A stretch of 33,862 bases of DNA from Ectocarpus siliculosus (lineage: Eukaryota > Sar > Phaeophyceae > Ectocarpales > Ectocarpaceae): contig FN649750.1 in the NCBI GenBank assembly GCA_000310025.1, positions 2,937,583 to 2,971,444 on the forward strand. The letters run 5' to 3'. Each line of letters opens with the position of its first letter. The first letter of the stretch is position 1. Positions 1 to 10,975 of this stretch are shown piece after piece. Position numbers and translations under genes: made by a program. Under the pieces are notes generated by a model, which saw only the letters and a program-made list of their open reading frames with translations, did not search any database and was not told the origin of the DNA.

Positions 1-170
1 GGGGGGGGGGGGGGGGGGGGGGGGTACTTTTATGTTTTGCATGCCTTTAGCGGTTAGACCATTGACAACGCGCCCCCGGGAGGACGGAGCATTGTTCCCA
101 CAAGATCGATCACCGATGGTCTTGTCGTCGTTCCTTCCTACATTGCCAGCTGCGCCTGTCTTCGTCGGGA
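1..170 (+). repeat. poly-G-headed dispersed repeat, family A, copy 1
   Basis: A run of about 24 G is followed by GTA and then a roughly 130-base core containing GCATGCCTTTAGCGGTTAGA, an ACATTG/CATTGAC stretch, TTGTTCCCACA and TTCCTTCCTAC. The same core recurs at 1738-1880 and 24364-24505, always with the G run on the same side. The AGCGGTTAGA portion resembles a tRNA D-arm (pol III A box), so a tRNA-derived SINE is a possible origin. The left end is cut by the window edge. Confidence 0.8.
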
Positions 171-547
171 GGGGGGGGGGGGCTAGAGGCTTTGGCGTAC
201 TGGGAACATCCGGAGGGTTTGGTCGATAACCAAGACACGAGACTGTGTCGTACTAGGGGTGGGTGGAGGGGGCTCAAGGTTGTCTGAAACAAGACCAACA
301 GGCTTGTTGTCGGCTCCACTCGACGAACGCGAGGAGAAGATTGTTGCGCCTCCCATGTCCGGCGGCTTGTAGGCACACCTTCCCGTCCATAAAAACAGAG
401 AGGGAGGGAGGAAGCCCCCGCCCCCGAGATGAGATGTTCTCGACGCTGAGACGCGCAGCCGTAAGGCCAGCAGGTTCACAATAGCAACAAAAAAACGCTG
501 CTAGTAGTAACACAACCCAGCGCCACACAAATCAAGCCTGCTTACAC
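171..547 (-). other. possible 3' exon(s) of the 548-1725 gene, unresolved
   Basis: Two overlapping minus-strand frames are open here and either could continue the neighbouring gene in phase 0. One starts after the TAGCAG acceptor at about 498 and contains the stretch SSSGADNKPVGLVSDN; the other starts after the TCTCAG acceptor at about 436. Neither resembles a known family and one implied intron would be only 50 bases, so I do not choose between them. Confidence 0.2.
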
Positions 548-765
548 CTGAAGAATACCATCCGCAGCCTTTACGGGATGGCAGCAAACACAACCGTAAT
601 ATATCAACGCCTGGCAGAGACCCCAAGAGCGTCGGCAGCAGCGTCAGCAGCACAATGGGGGGGGGATGCTACGCCCGCTAGACCATCAACACTCCCAACA
701 CAAAGAAAGAGCAGGCAGGCAAACGCAACTCTTCCCAAGCCTCACTTCCTATGACACTTGCACAG

Positions 766-804
<39 letters not shown>

Positions 805-1725
805 TCCAACGTGCTGGCTCTGAACGCCGACATCCCGCTCCCGCTCCCCTCCTCCTTCATGTCCCCCATATCCCGCACCGCCGCCCCGTTCGCCTGCCCC
901 TTTCTTGGGTCTGGCGGCCCGCTGTGCGCCGACGGCGGCCACGGCTTCTTCTTCCTGCCCGAACCGCTCGCGTCCGAGCCGCCGGCTACCGTCGCAGCTG
1001 CCGCCGCCGCCCCGCCCGCCGCCGCCGACAACGCCGCCTTCCTCGCGGCTCTCTTCTGCGCCAAATCCGCTGCTGCCGCCTCCCGCTCCCGCTGCTGCTT
1101 CCTCGCCAAGTTGCGCGCGTCGGCGTCTGCCGCCGCCGCCGCCGCCCCCGTCAGCCCCCGGTTCCAGTTGATCCGGTCCGAGGGGGCCGGGTGCGGCGCT
1201 CTGATATCGCCGGCGGCGCCGCCGCTGCCCCCGCTGCCGACGCTTTCGCTGGCGTCCCGCTGGCGGTGGGTGCTCTTCGGGGTGGGGTCGAAGTCCGAGA
1301 ACCCGCTCAGGTCGTGGGAGAGCACCGAGTGGTTCGAGGGCATCTGCTTCTTGTCCGGCATGGGGGGCAGGTCGTGCATTCGGCCGTCCTCCCCGGCGTA
1401 CTTGCCTCTCCCGCGGTGCTGCCGCCCACCGCCGTCCTTGTCCCAGCCGGACGTTTCTCGCCCGGGGCCGCTCCAGGGGCCCGCTGACGCGCCGCCGTCC
1501 CGGTCCGCCGTGAACTGAGACGAGTTCTGCGACCGCTGCTGCCTAGCCCACTCCGTGGTGCCCACAAAGCGGCTGCCGCCGCCCCCGGCGTCTCCCTCCT
1601 CCCCCGAGTACTCCGTACCGTAAGTGGAGTACTCTGTCCCCAGGTGAGAATCGTTGAACTCCGACTTCATGAACTGGGACTCCGCAAACTCCGACATTTC
1701 CGGCTCTCCGTCAGAGCCCTCCCCG
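548..1725 (-). CDS. disordered, low-complexity protein, internal exons (partial gene)
   Basis: The main exon runs from 1725 down to 804 (922 bases). It begins after a strong acceptor (CCATTTCAG) and ends at a consensus donor (GGAG then GTGAGAG). A second 63-base exon, 610 to 548, follows in phase 0 between CTGCCAG and CAG/GTGTAAG. The encoded segment of about 330 residues is polar and disordered: acidic start, two SEF-type and two TEYS repeats, Gly/Ser-rich stretches, an Ala/Lys/Arg/Glu-rich helical region (residues about 195-230, with KQQRERE and QKRAARKAA) and poly-Ala runs. No catalytic domain is visible. The frame stays open upstream of the first Met right up to the acceptor, so this is an internal exon and the gene's 5' part lies beyond 1725. 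Function unknown; a scaffold or regulatory protein is only a guess. Confidence 0.6.
771..801. repeat. (CT)n microsatellite
   Basis: About 15 CT units. On the minus strand it is a GA tract that starts immediately inside the intron after the GTGAGAG donor of the exon ending at 804. Confidence 0.95.
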
Positions 1726-1737
1726 CTGAAATGGCAA

Positions 1738-1880
1738 GGGGAGGGGGGCGGGGGGCGGGGGGGTACATACGTTTTGCATGCCTTAGCGGTTAAGTCACGC
1801 GTCCTCGAGAGAATGGACCATTGTTCCCACAGGACCGATCACCGATGGTCATATCACCGTCCCTTCCTACCTTGCCAAAG
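1738..1880 (+). repeat. poly-G-headed dispersed repeat, family A, copy 2
   Basis: A G-rich run (about 1738-1765) is followed by GTACATACGTTTTGCATG, CCTTAGCGGTTAA, CATTGTTCCCACAGGACC, GATCACCGATGGTCAT and CCTTCCTACCTTGCC. It matches copies at 1-170 and 24364-24505. It sits in the intron directly upstream (minus sense) of the 1725 splice acceptor, and its C-rich minus strand forms that acceptor's pyrimidine tract. Confidence 0.85.
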
Positions 1881-3105
1881 GTAGATACAATAGCTCAAAA
1901 AATGTTTTCCTTACCCTGTCTATCAAGTCGATATGCATCACAACCCGTGAAATAAACAAAACCAGCATGACTTAATTCATGTGTAGTGGCAGCATTTAGT
2001 GGTGCAGCAGAAAATCGACCTATCTGAAAGGCGGTATGACACATACAAGCACTGCTGTAGCGGAGGCGCGGGATTGCAAGGGTCACCCACACGAGTTTCA
2101 TACTTGTACATTTTTTCTCCGCCCTCCTGTAGTACTTGCTATGTGCAGCAGCGTGTTAACGGGGTGTCGGGAGTAAAGAAGAGAGCCAGACAAAGTATCG
2201 CACAGGCAACACCCATGCACACATACAACAGCAGCAGCTGCACAGGTTCTTGTCATCAACGTCCTCGTGTTGTACAGAAGGAAGAACCACAGCTATAGGT
2301 TGCTTGACGCAAAACGAGGTCCATGTGTCGTCGGTTGTTGACTTGCTAATCTCATCATGGTGTTTGATTGAGGCTAGACCACTTTTTTTCCACGCATGGA
2401 AGAGGACAAACAGCAGTCAACCAAGCAATAAGTGTACTTCGAAGACGTGAACACCAACTCCGTACATGTCACACACATGATACGCCTGACCTCGTAGAAA
2501 ATATGACCTACAGAAGTAGAAAAGAGGGGTCCTGGTAATCGAAACGCGCAACAATTTTCAAAATGAAAACTCCCCAACCGCACGCAGCACCGAGTAGCAG
2601 GATAGATAGCGACGAACTGCGGACATTATTCCATCATTAGCAAAGCCGGCGTTCTCCAGGCTAATGTCTCTTTTCGATGCTTCCGCCACGGGTTTAATGG
2701 CTCTTTTTTTCTCGCCGCCTTCACCGAGCTCAGCGGGGGGTCAAAAACATGATCGAGGATGAAAACATGTTTGTATGGTACATGTGAATAACCGGGGGGT
2801 GCAGCGACGCTCTGTGCCAGTGTGTAATGGCATGAGAATGGAGACCGCATCAGACTTTTAAGCATGGTCGGCGGAGTGTCATGCCGTGCACAGGCTTGGG
2901 TCCAGCGAGCTGCCCAATGGTGCAGCACGCACTCTGTCGTCGTATTGTACAACAGCAAGGACGGACCTTAACACATGTCACCTAAAAAGTACACTCTTTT
3001 TATTTCTTTTTTTCTTTTTTCTTTTTCTCCCATCATTGGACTCTTTTTAGTCGTCTGCCCCTTTGGCCCCTATCCTCCACTTCTACTAGCTAGACGACCC
3101 AAATG
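1881..3105. other. no convincing gene
   Basis: Short open frames only. The longest, minus strand 2958-2626 (110 codons), has some protein-like character (SHVPYKHVFILDHVFDPPLS) and an internal TCG/GTGAAG donor, but has no acceptor or homology that I can see. A T-rich tract lies at about 2993-3030. Confidence 0.5.
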
Positions 3106-3335
3106 TGACACATCGAATCCATCTCTACCTACAAGTACATGTTTGACATAACGAATCGATTTCTATCTACAGAAAACAGTCTAAGATAGAGTAGCAATGA
3201 ACCCATAGCGTCAGCGGAGGCTACCTGTATTTTGTTTTTTCTTTCTTAATATGACACAACGAATCCATCTCTATCATAGAGTCTGAGACAGATTGCAATG
3301 AATTCATAGCGTCAGAAAGTACCTGTATGTCTACA
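3106..3335. repeat. imperfect tandem repeat, about 100-base unit
   Basis: Successive diverged units carry GACAYAACGAATC, ATCTCTATC, a GTCTRAGA segment, GCAATGAAYYCATAGCGTCAG and TACCTGTAT. Clear units start near 3146 and 3251, with a partial one near 3106. AT-rich and non-coding. Confidence 0.7.
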
Positions 3336-3493
3336 ATTTTCAAGATTTACCGCGGGCAGTATTTTGTTTTTATTTTTCTCAATATTAATATTGCGCGGAA
3401 CGGCGAGGGAGCAACCCCGTAGCAAGGACGGGTTAATGTAGACATGTAGAGGACAGATGCAGAACGTCTGGGAATTTGTTAGAAAAATGGAAA

Positions 3494-4254
3494 TTACACG
3501 TCGAATAGAGGCCGATGATCATCATAAGCCCGTTCGAGTATATCTAACGTTGCTGCGCGGCGTTCGCGAAGCGCAATCTCTTGGTGCGCCTGCCGCGCAG
3601 TTGTCACCAATGCTTTTGCTTGGGGCACCAGGGAGAGTTTGCCTTGGAGCTGAAACTCCCAACACCCAGCCTCGCTGCTCGGCATCATCCACTCTGCCGA
3701 CGGACCCAGACGCCGGATACACTTTGGACTTCAGAAGCAGCGACAGAGCTCAATACAGCTGCAGTGCCACCGTCGACTAGAGACAACCCACTCGACGGAC
3801 GAGGGCGGCCGCGTCCTTGATCAGGTCGTGTGTGTACGCATCCCGACACAGCAGGGACACCAGCATGGGCAGCAGGCAGCAGCAGCCATCTGGGTCGGGT
3901 AGATTTTCCCCCAGAGCTGCTGCTGCTATTTCTTCCAGCGCTACAGAATCGACAACAACAAGCTGCTGCCAAGTCATCATCATCCCTCTCTTGACGTGTA
4001 CACTACCCGCACGCGCACCTGAAGCCGTCATCCACACGGTGAGCTGCGGTCCCTCCTCCCGCGGCGGGCGCCACCTCCGCGACAGGGTAGGCAACGGGCA
4101 CGTACGACGTGTTCCGCCCTACCGGCTCGAAACGCGAGGCAGCCTCGGAGCCGAAATCCATGCCCTCCTCCAGGGCCACCTCCTCGGCGGGCGACCTCGG
4201 GCGGCGCCTCGGCACCGGGCTCTCGGAGGGCCTCCTGTCTCTAAAGCTTGCCAT
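3494..4254 (-). CDS. small three-exon gene, hypothetical protein (about 182 aa)
   Basis: Exon 1 (4254-4036) starts at an ATG in good context (GCCATGG) and encodes a basic, Pro/Arg-rich disordered N-terminus. Exon 2 (3965-3792) and exon 3 (3649-3494, ending TAA) encode predicted helix: exon 2 contains ALEEIAAAALGENLPD, CCCLLPMLVSLLC and DLIKDAAALVRR, and exon 3 contains KALVTTARQAHQEIALRE and TLDILERAYDD. The junctions use TTGGCAG and GTTTCAG acceptors, and all phases are 0. Intron 2 is 142 bases with a CGA/GTGGGT donor. Intron 1 would be only 70 bases with a weak CGT/GTGGAT donor, so that junction is the least certain part. A disordered N-terminus followed by two helical blocks suits a small scaffold subunit (Mediator- or BLOC-like), but no family is identified. 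A 5' UTR intron is possible (TTTACAG just upstream). Confidence 0.55.
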
Positions 4255-6114
4255 GGCTCCCCTGTAAATCTTTTGCTCCGCTGTCCCTTACGCCTTACGC
4301 GAGGGGAGGAGAGAGAAAGAGGTGTGACGGGGTGTTTTCAGGCACGTTGAGACACCTCGGTTGTAGAAAATAGGCAAGAGCCCGAACGTTCTTGGAAATG
4401 GTTTTGTCGGAATCGATTCAGACTGCGGGCCCCCCTCAACGGTCTTGCGGGGTTTTGGCGTTGTTGCTCTTTGCCGGGAACGGGCGAAACAGCAGGAGGA
4501 GGACTATAGAGAAATAATGTTCAAGGAACTTTGGCATCAATGCCCCCGTTTTTGGGAGAGTCTGTGTGGTGCGTGTGTTTACACGTCTCGCTTCGTGCTG
4601 GTACGGCACTACACGTGTGCCATTTCAACGCAACACGCCCAGGATACTCGTACGTGCAGAAAAAGCTGAATGTTACGAGCTGTCACAAACTCAAGATATG
4701 AGCTGAATCTGCAGCACATACCCGCCACATCGAGTGCCGGACCGCCTGTCGAAATTATTCTTTGTTTTTGCCAAAGCTTGAGCTCAAAGCCTGACTGTCA
4801 ATGTCGCAGCGATGGGCACGGGCTATTTGATATTTCTAGGAATAGGATCTACAGCTATTTGTTGTTGTTGTGTGCGGGATGCCGGCAGTTGCCCGCATTC
4901 AAATTTCAAACAATTTTCGCCTTTCTTTGCCTCATCTCCTCGTTGGTTGTTGTCCACACGAACCGTAGACTGATGACACAGCAGTTGTTGCATATACTTT
5001 TGCAACAAGAGGATATCTTCAAGAGACGAGATTTGATGCCCTGCAGCTGCGCACCGAGGGAGATGATAGTTATGGAGAAAGGGAGAGAGGGGTGAAGAGA
5101 AGCGAGACGAAGAAGGGAGAGACGAGTCGAGTAAAGGGATCAGAGTAGAGCGATCAGCGGCAGGCAGCAAAACTACAGAACGCGCCACTGGCTGGGAGTT
5201 AAGCCCTCGTTATTGGCTGTTGTTGTCTTTTATATGCCACATAGTCTACAGTGCCGACCTCTGCTCAGCAATACCGTTTGATGTAAGTTATCAGTGTATA
5301 TATAGGGTAGTCCAGCACCCAGCCGGTTGTCCTCCACTCACTGAAGAAAAAGACTCCAACAAATCCTGGTTGATTGTGGGTTTACATATCTCGAATGGGT
5401 AGTCTTTCTGTGTTTGTAATATGGCCCCCCTAAAATTGTAGCATCCATCCGCTCTGGCCCACAGATTTCAAAGAGGGGCCAAGTCTTAATCCTACCCTAA
5501 TACCATCTGCAGCCTGCCGCTGTTGGGTTGCTGCCCCACGCAAGCAAGCAAGACGCGAGTCTCGGGCAGCATACATAGGAGGTGGCGCGTTCTTCAGTAA
5601 ACACTGCACGATACGTATATAGTCTCGGCAACTAGCTGTGTGTATTACATCGCCGCCGACTGCAGTCATCACAAGCGAGGGCGGTGACAGTTTTACGAAC
5701 CTCGTTCGGCTTGTTGTGATATTTTCTCCCACGGCGAACCTGATCAACGACATACAGTTGGGTGTTCAGTTCCCAAGGGCGACAGTTCCGGGCGCGATAA
5801 GCCCCTCCCGCCACATCGTGGGTTTTCGTCGCTTGGCAACGACGTTGTAAAATACGCCGGTCGCTTCGTGAGCTCTCGACGACCGGGTTATACCGGTTTT
5901 GTTTTTCCTTGCATTCTTTTTTTGCGGTAACCATGATGGTGGTCGACAACATCCACTTTGCGCAAAGGATGATCTCATCAAGTTGTGTCGAGTTGGTCAA
6001 GCACCCTCGAGGCAGTTACACGGCGCTTATGATGTCTCTGGTATTGAATTCACCAGAAAATGCATCAAGTCGCTCGTAGCTGTCATCCGCATGCAAGGAA
6101 GTAAGCACAAGATG
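4255..6114. other. mostly non-coding; weak exon candidates only
   Basis: A minus-strand frame 5042-4823 follows a pyrimidine-rich acceptor (GCAGCTGCAG) and is open to a TAG, with a helical stretch (SLEDILLLQKYMQQLL) and a Gln run. A second minus-strand frame, 5753-5430, contains GENITTSRTRFVKLSPP. Neither has a partner exon that I can link. No promoter, RNA gene or transposon end was recognised. Confidence 0.35.
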
Positions 6115-6302
6115 CCGAACACTCTTCGCAGGATGAAGCGCACCCTCCATGCTACTCGCCGAATACCTCACGGTGCTTCGCGCTTGGTGATGTGAGAGCC
6201 TGGGCAGGTGACAACCCGGCGTGCTTCGTTCCGGCTTTGTAGAGATGCGGGGTCAACGGCCCAACGACTACGACATGCACGACTATGATTACCCCCCGCC
6301 CT
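6115..6302 (-). repeat. poly-G-headed dispersed repeat, family B, copy 1 (inverted)
   Basis: Reverse-complemented, this reads a G-rich head, TAATCATAGTCGTGCATG, TCGTAGTCGTTG, CCCCGCATCTCTACAAAGCC, GAACGAAGCACGCCGGGTT, CACATCACCAAGCGCG and AAGCACCGTGAGGTATTCGG. It matches 24768-24950 nearly base for base over about 175 bases. The B-family core shares the GTTAGACCATTGAC segment with family A. The CCGGGTTCTCACCGG segment in the other copy can form a T-arm-like hairpin. Confidence 0.8.
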
Positions 6303-6809
6303 CTGCACGGAAATAAACATGTTTAGATAGACAGTGTTGGTACATGTCCCGAACTCGGTTTCCGGTAGACCCTTGTCGAAACGATACTTCGTAGGAACTA
6401 CCCGTCGGTATTTTCGCCGTCACGCGAAGATCAGCCATCGCTTGCTTTCGTCGTTGTGGAGAAATTAGCCGTGGAATAATGGTGATGTTTGGCGGCGGTA
6501 TATGAAGTACGTCTCCAACCCCTCACCCACGTGTCAGCTGGCCAGGCTCTCATCAGCACGACGGCTCACGGAGGGTGCGGAATCTTGTCGCGTTTCATGA
6601 GAAACACCACAGCTCGGTTATGGGACTCGACCAACCAGCAGAGCCCAAGAAGTTGCTTCGGCAGGCAAAGACACAAGGCATTTGACGGCGTGTAACTGTT
6701 GGCTGTTTTGAGCGTGGCGTGGGAAAGGGAAAACCAACGGCAAACATCGCCGGAGCAGCCTAGCGGTTATGTGTAGAACGTGCTCGCCCGCACGCGCGCG
6801 CTAGCGAGG

Positions 6810-6815
6810 GAGAGA

Positions 6816-6853
<38 letters not shown>
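6810..6853. repeat. (GA)n microsatellite
   Basis: About 20 uninterrupted GA units preceded by interrupted GAGGGAGAGA. Confidence 0.95.
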
Positions 6854-6856
<3 letters not shown>

Positions 6857-7034
6857 CGTTTTTTTGCAGTCTATGCTTGGTTCATGGGTCTGTGCTTTAT
6901 ACCATTTTATAGACAGAACCGGAGATTTTTCATCTCAAGTTGTCGTACCCTCGCGGGAGGCGGTCGCTCGAAGACATGGGCTCACTTTGCTGTGCATCAA
7001 GAACAGCAGCGGGTCCAGTTTGGAGCTGTTGTTG

Positions 7035-7128
7035 TTATTGTTGTTGTTGTTGGTTGTGTTCATATTTCAAACCGTTCCGGTCTCTGCTCAATATCTTCAA
7101 ACATCCGTACCGGTCCAACTGACGTGGC
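7035..7128 (+). repeat. dispersed repeat, copy 1 (cf. 15358-15500)
   Basis: TTGTTGTTGTTGG, then GTTCATATTTCAAACCGTTCC, GTCTCTGCTCAATATCTTC, and GTACCGGTCCAACTGACG. The same order of blocks occurs at 15420-15500, with a partial extra unit at 15358-15412. The identity of the element is unknown. Confidence 0.6.
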
Positions 7129-8640
7129 CGCCTTCCGTGGCGATAGGCCCACTGCGCTAGGGTTTTACCAAAGCGCTTGTAGGAACGAAAAAACGGAAAC
7201 CAAAACGACCCATAACATCCTTGACCGCGTCAGAAAAACACACCGGGAGATATCACGTCCGGAAAAACGGAATAAAAAGAGGAAGTCCCCCCATCCAAAC
7301 AAAATATAACAGAGAGTCATTGCCTCGGTGTTCAGCACGCGACGCCAAGAAAAATCATCACCCGAAAAACGCTCCTTGGGGGGGCAAGATTCCAACCATG
7401 CCCCAAGTGTCGAAAGGCGCCACAGACCATTGGTGGGAACTAAAGGGGGGTGTTTGTTTCACCAACGAAAACGTTTCACCCCGATTGTGCGCGTATCCCC
7501 GGCGAAAAAATACGGGACTGAGAGGTACGTTGGATGGAAGCTTTGAGATAGGTGTTCTTGAGCTTGGGCCAGCCTGCCGTTTGGTTTGTTTCGGGCATTT
7601 TGGGGTGTTGTGTTCCCCTGCATGAATGTAGGTAATCGTTTTGCGTGAATCCTTCTCCCAATTCTTGACCTGAGTGCTTGGAATCCCAGGTTGTAGATAC
7701 CTGTCCGTGTTGCATTTAATTCCTCACATTCTACTGTGAATGCGGCATATTTGAACTCTACTGCATCCTCCAGTGTTAGAGCCTGGCACAGTAGACTGGT
7801 AGATCAACCCTTGGCGGGCGAATCCTTCTCAAGTTTTTTTTTCCGGAACGCTTGGAATCCCATGTCACATCGTTGGTTGTGTATTTTTTATCGGCGTGTT
7901 GTATTCCTCTCTCCACGAAAGCCGCATCACCTTCCTTTGCTGTCTAGACGGATCCTCTCGGTAACGTTGGCATTGCTTTGCTGCTCGAGGCCTTTTACCG
8001 ACATGGAAAGTACCTCGCTCTCACGCTCTTACTCATGTGTCATATTCGGCGCACTGGCCCGCACTTTCTCGACCTGCAACAAAAGTATTATGTGATTCCC
8101 CGGGTACACACGAATATTGTTGTATTCTGCTTTCTTTCCTCACGGGACAAAGTGAAATTTACTGAGACAAAGAACCACCTCTTCAGCACAATTAGCAGCA
8201 CCTGGCAAGCTGGGCTGCCTCCGGACATGGTGGTAACCTTGGAAAAATTGAATCTCGAAAACTCGTCATTTCGTCGTAAAAAGCGGAGTGTGTGTTGTAT
8301 GGTTTCACAAGCCGCCACGTTTGTTTCCAACATCGATTGAATCCAGTTCTTCTTCCGTAGCATAGTCTTGGTCTACTTAGTACGGGCCCGCAGTTAAGAA
8401 ATGTTGTGTTAAGAAACAGAGGTTCACATTTTCACCAAAAATACGAAAAGCGGGAAAAGAAACACACCTTTGCGGTGGACCCTTACACCATTCTCTACTT
8501 ATTTTACAACGTGTAACAACCTGTGCTCGGCAGTGGCAACGAAGTACTTCGCCTCGGGCCGATCTTTATCTATCTCCGGGCCCGTACGGTAGAGTACTGC
8601 TGTGTACGTTGAATTCCTACGGTGGTGTTTGTATTTCTCA

Positions 8641-9592
8641 GGTGAAACCCCCAACAAATACATGCGTGATCGGAGCGACACGAAACGTGATGCTGCAATA
8701 TGTATATGTTGGCTTCGGCAGCAGCACGTTTTCCCTGAAGAACTGCCAGTTGGACTTCAACCCGGGAGAGCCGGCCGCACAGTAAATAAATCGTCCGCAA
8801 CACCCGAACGGTTATTCATTCTCTGCCCTTGCTGCAGTTGTTGCTTTCTCCACATTCACGATCCCTCCGATGAAGTACTCTTGAAGAACGATAAACGATT
8901 TCCCGCGGTCACCCAGCGAATGTACATTTTGATTCGGGCGAGTCCCCACCGATCGCGAGACACCACCAAAATAATATCTTACCCGCGCTGCATGCTTTCG
9001 TCCTACACCGTTTTTCGCTCCACTCCAGCTTTGCAAAGGTGAACCCGAGCAATGTTCCGCCACATTTACGTACCATGTCATCTTTAGAGGAGGGGTCATG
9101 GAGTAAACAAGACCTAATAAACAATGAACGGAGCGCGGAGCGCCGCCGAGCACAGACCCCGGGTATTCCGCCGCAGAAAAACAATTGCGGGCCGCAGGCC
9201 GCATCAACCCGAAGCGCAACAAAATACGCGGTGCAACCGGGGGAACCTCCCTTTGAATCGAACGTTGGAGAGGCAACGGACGCAGATTCTCCGTGCACAC
9301 TGCACCGAGCAGGCCCCTCTGCTGCTGTTGCAGCAGATTTTTCGATATGTATGCGACCAGCCTCCCACCACGCCCGAACCCTCACGCTCGAACCGCAGAG
9401 AACTACGCACCGAGGTTCTCTCCCGACGAGCTTCCCCTGCTGCCTGTCAACTGGGTCCCCTCTTGGCGGTCTCCTCCGTCCAAAATATGGGGAGACGCTG
9501 CTGGCGTAAAGCGTGGCGAAAACGGGGCAACGGCCGCTGCTACCTGTTATGCGTCGGAATCTGCCGCCGCTGCCCGGCCTCGGACGACGGGG
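8641..9592 (+). CDS. two-exon gene fragment, hypothetical protein
   Basis: Exon a (8641-9040, 400 bases) lies between a good acceptor (GTATTTCTCAG) and a strong donor (GCAAAG/GTGAAC). Exon b (9330-9592) lies between CTGTTGCAG and ACGGG/GTGAGAAA. Exon a ends with two bases of a codon and exon b supplies the third, so the frame is kept across a 289-base intron; this agreement is the main support. Exon a encodes a Cys-rich patch (CPCCSCCFLHIHD), and exon b a Pro/Ala-rich segment with TAENYAPRFSPDELPLLP and NWVPSWRSPPSKIWG. No known domain was recognised. The 5' and 3' exons are missing from the model. The exon b donor points into the foldback element at 10235, whose interior holds a phase-compatible acceptor at 10567-10568. 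Confidence 0.5.
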
Positions 9593-10234
9593 TGAGAAAA
9601 AACGAATCCTAGTGTTGTGTTGCAGTTAGGTCTGGCGCTGAGGAGGATGGGGGGGGGCGTTGCGAGCTGCTGCCGATGTTTCACCATACTTGTAATAGTG
9701 CCGAGAAGCCTGTACACAGCAGCATCGAGCGAACGTCCAATGTGTGCCCCTACTCGCCACCGTGTTTCCGCTCCGTGCTTCACGCCTCGTGTCTTCTCGT
9801 GGCTCCATGCGTATAGATCGATAGGATATGTGAGGGACTCGTCTGCGAGGGAGATGTGGGGCACTCTTCGCGACAATTGCACCGGACGACTCCACGCCGT
9901 GCAGGTGGGTTGCCTGTTATCATGTACCCAGCCTTGTCGAGGTGGACGAAGACTTCTGGAAACGCGTAAGAGGGTTGACGGTAGAAGAAAGATATAATCA
10001 GTCGTCGTCTCTTGTCGTTGGCACCATAGACGCCAGTGAATCCTTCGAATGGTTGGGGGCCGTTGGAGCCATGTTGCTATGATACGGAACAAATCAATTG
10101 CTGCTGCTCTGAACTCTTCTACCGGTCAGTGATAACCTATAACACCTGGCACCTCTTTACGCGCCGGTGGCGACGCCGGATAGTACGAGCTCTGCTTGGG
10201 TTGTGCCAACCCTACTGTTGCGTGTGGGTTCATG
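9593..10234. other. no convincing gene
   Basis: Open frames here lack paired splice signals. This is either an intron of the upstream two-exon gene or intergenic. Confidence 0.4.
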
Positions 10235-10975
10235 AAGAGCGGTGGCCAAAATCGGGTACACCCGGTCCAAACACAGCCATAATCGGGTACCCCTTCTAGA
10301 TGCTGCTGGGAGCGACCGCATGACACCATCTGATTGGCCGACGCCCGCCCCTACCCGACCTTGACCGACTTTCCACCGGGTGCACCCGATCTTGGCTACT
10401 CACCCCCCGGAGGAGTTCACGGTTTTTCTTTTTCCCCTACCCGAAAATGGCGGGGCTGTTCGGCGAAAACCCACATGCACACAATCACGGGTAGGACGCA
10501 CACCGCTGGCCGCTCGTTTGTCGCCAATGAGAAAGCAGCAGGAAGCAGAGAATACGTCTATTTTTTAGATGCGTCTCGTGTGTGTCGCATCTCGCGAGTG
10601 AGTTATTCATCCACAGCTCTTCTCGATCATTTGCACGGACCGCCTGCCTGACGCCGTTTCCCCAAGCAAGAGTTCCACGGCGGGCGGCGGTGTCCGCCCC
10701 CGCCCGCCGTCAGAACGTCCGAATTCGAGGGCAAGACATTGCTACGTGTACTTGTGTGCATGGGGTTTGGCCAAACAGCCCCGCCGTTTTCGGGTAGGGG
10801 AAAGAAAAACCGGTTACCCCTCCAGGGGGCGAGTAGCCAAGATCTGGTGCACCCGATGGAAAGACGGTCAAGGTCGGGTAGCGGTGGGCGTCGGCCAATC
10901 AGATGGTGTGATGCGGTCGTTCCCAGCAGCGTCTTGTAGGGGTACCCGATTATGGCCGTGTTTGGACTGGGTGTA

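Larger units (their letters stand above)
6303..8640. other. mostly non-coding; one weak exon candidate
   Basis: A minus-strand frame from an ATG at 8363 (91 codons to 8088) begins MLRKKNWIQSMLETNVAAC and has an AAG/GTTACC donor-like site, but no partner exon. The opposite strand is also open (7978-8340), so strand is undecided. A diverged direct repeat (GAATCCTTCTC ... GCTTGGAATCCCA) occurs near 7648 and 7820. Confidence 0.35.

Noticed and set aside
666-1518. Long plus-strand frames (273 and 255 codons)
   Set aside because: They are antisense to the minus-strand exon with strong splice sites, and are rich in Arg, Pro and Ala simply because the opposite strand is GC-rich coding sequence.
5899-6195. 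98-codon plus-strand frame with some protein-like character
   Set aside because: Its last third lies inside the family B repeat and no splice signals support it.
6780-7160. 126-codon plus-strand frame
   Set aside because: The start is generated by the GA microsatellite and the end by the dispersed repeat at 7035-7128.
8374-8592. Short inverted repeat TACGGGCCCG
   Set aside because: Only about 10 bases long with no target duplication; not enough to call a transposon.
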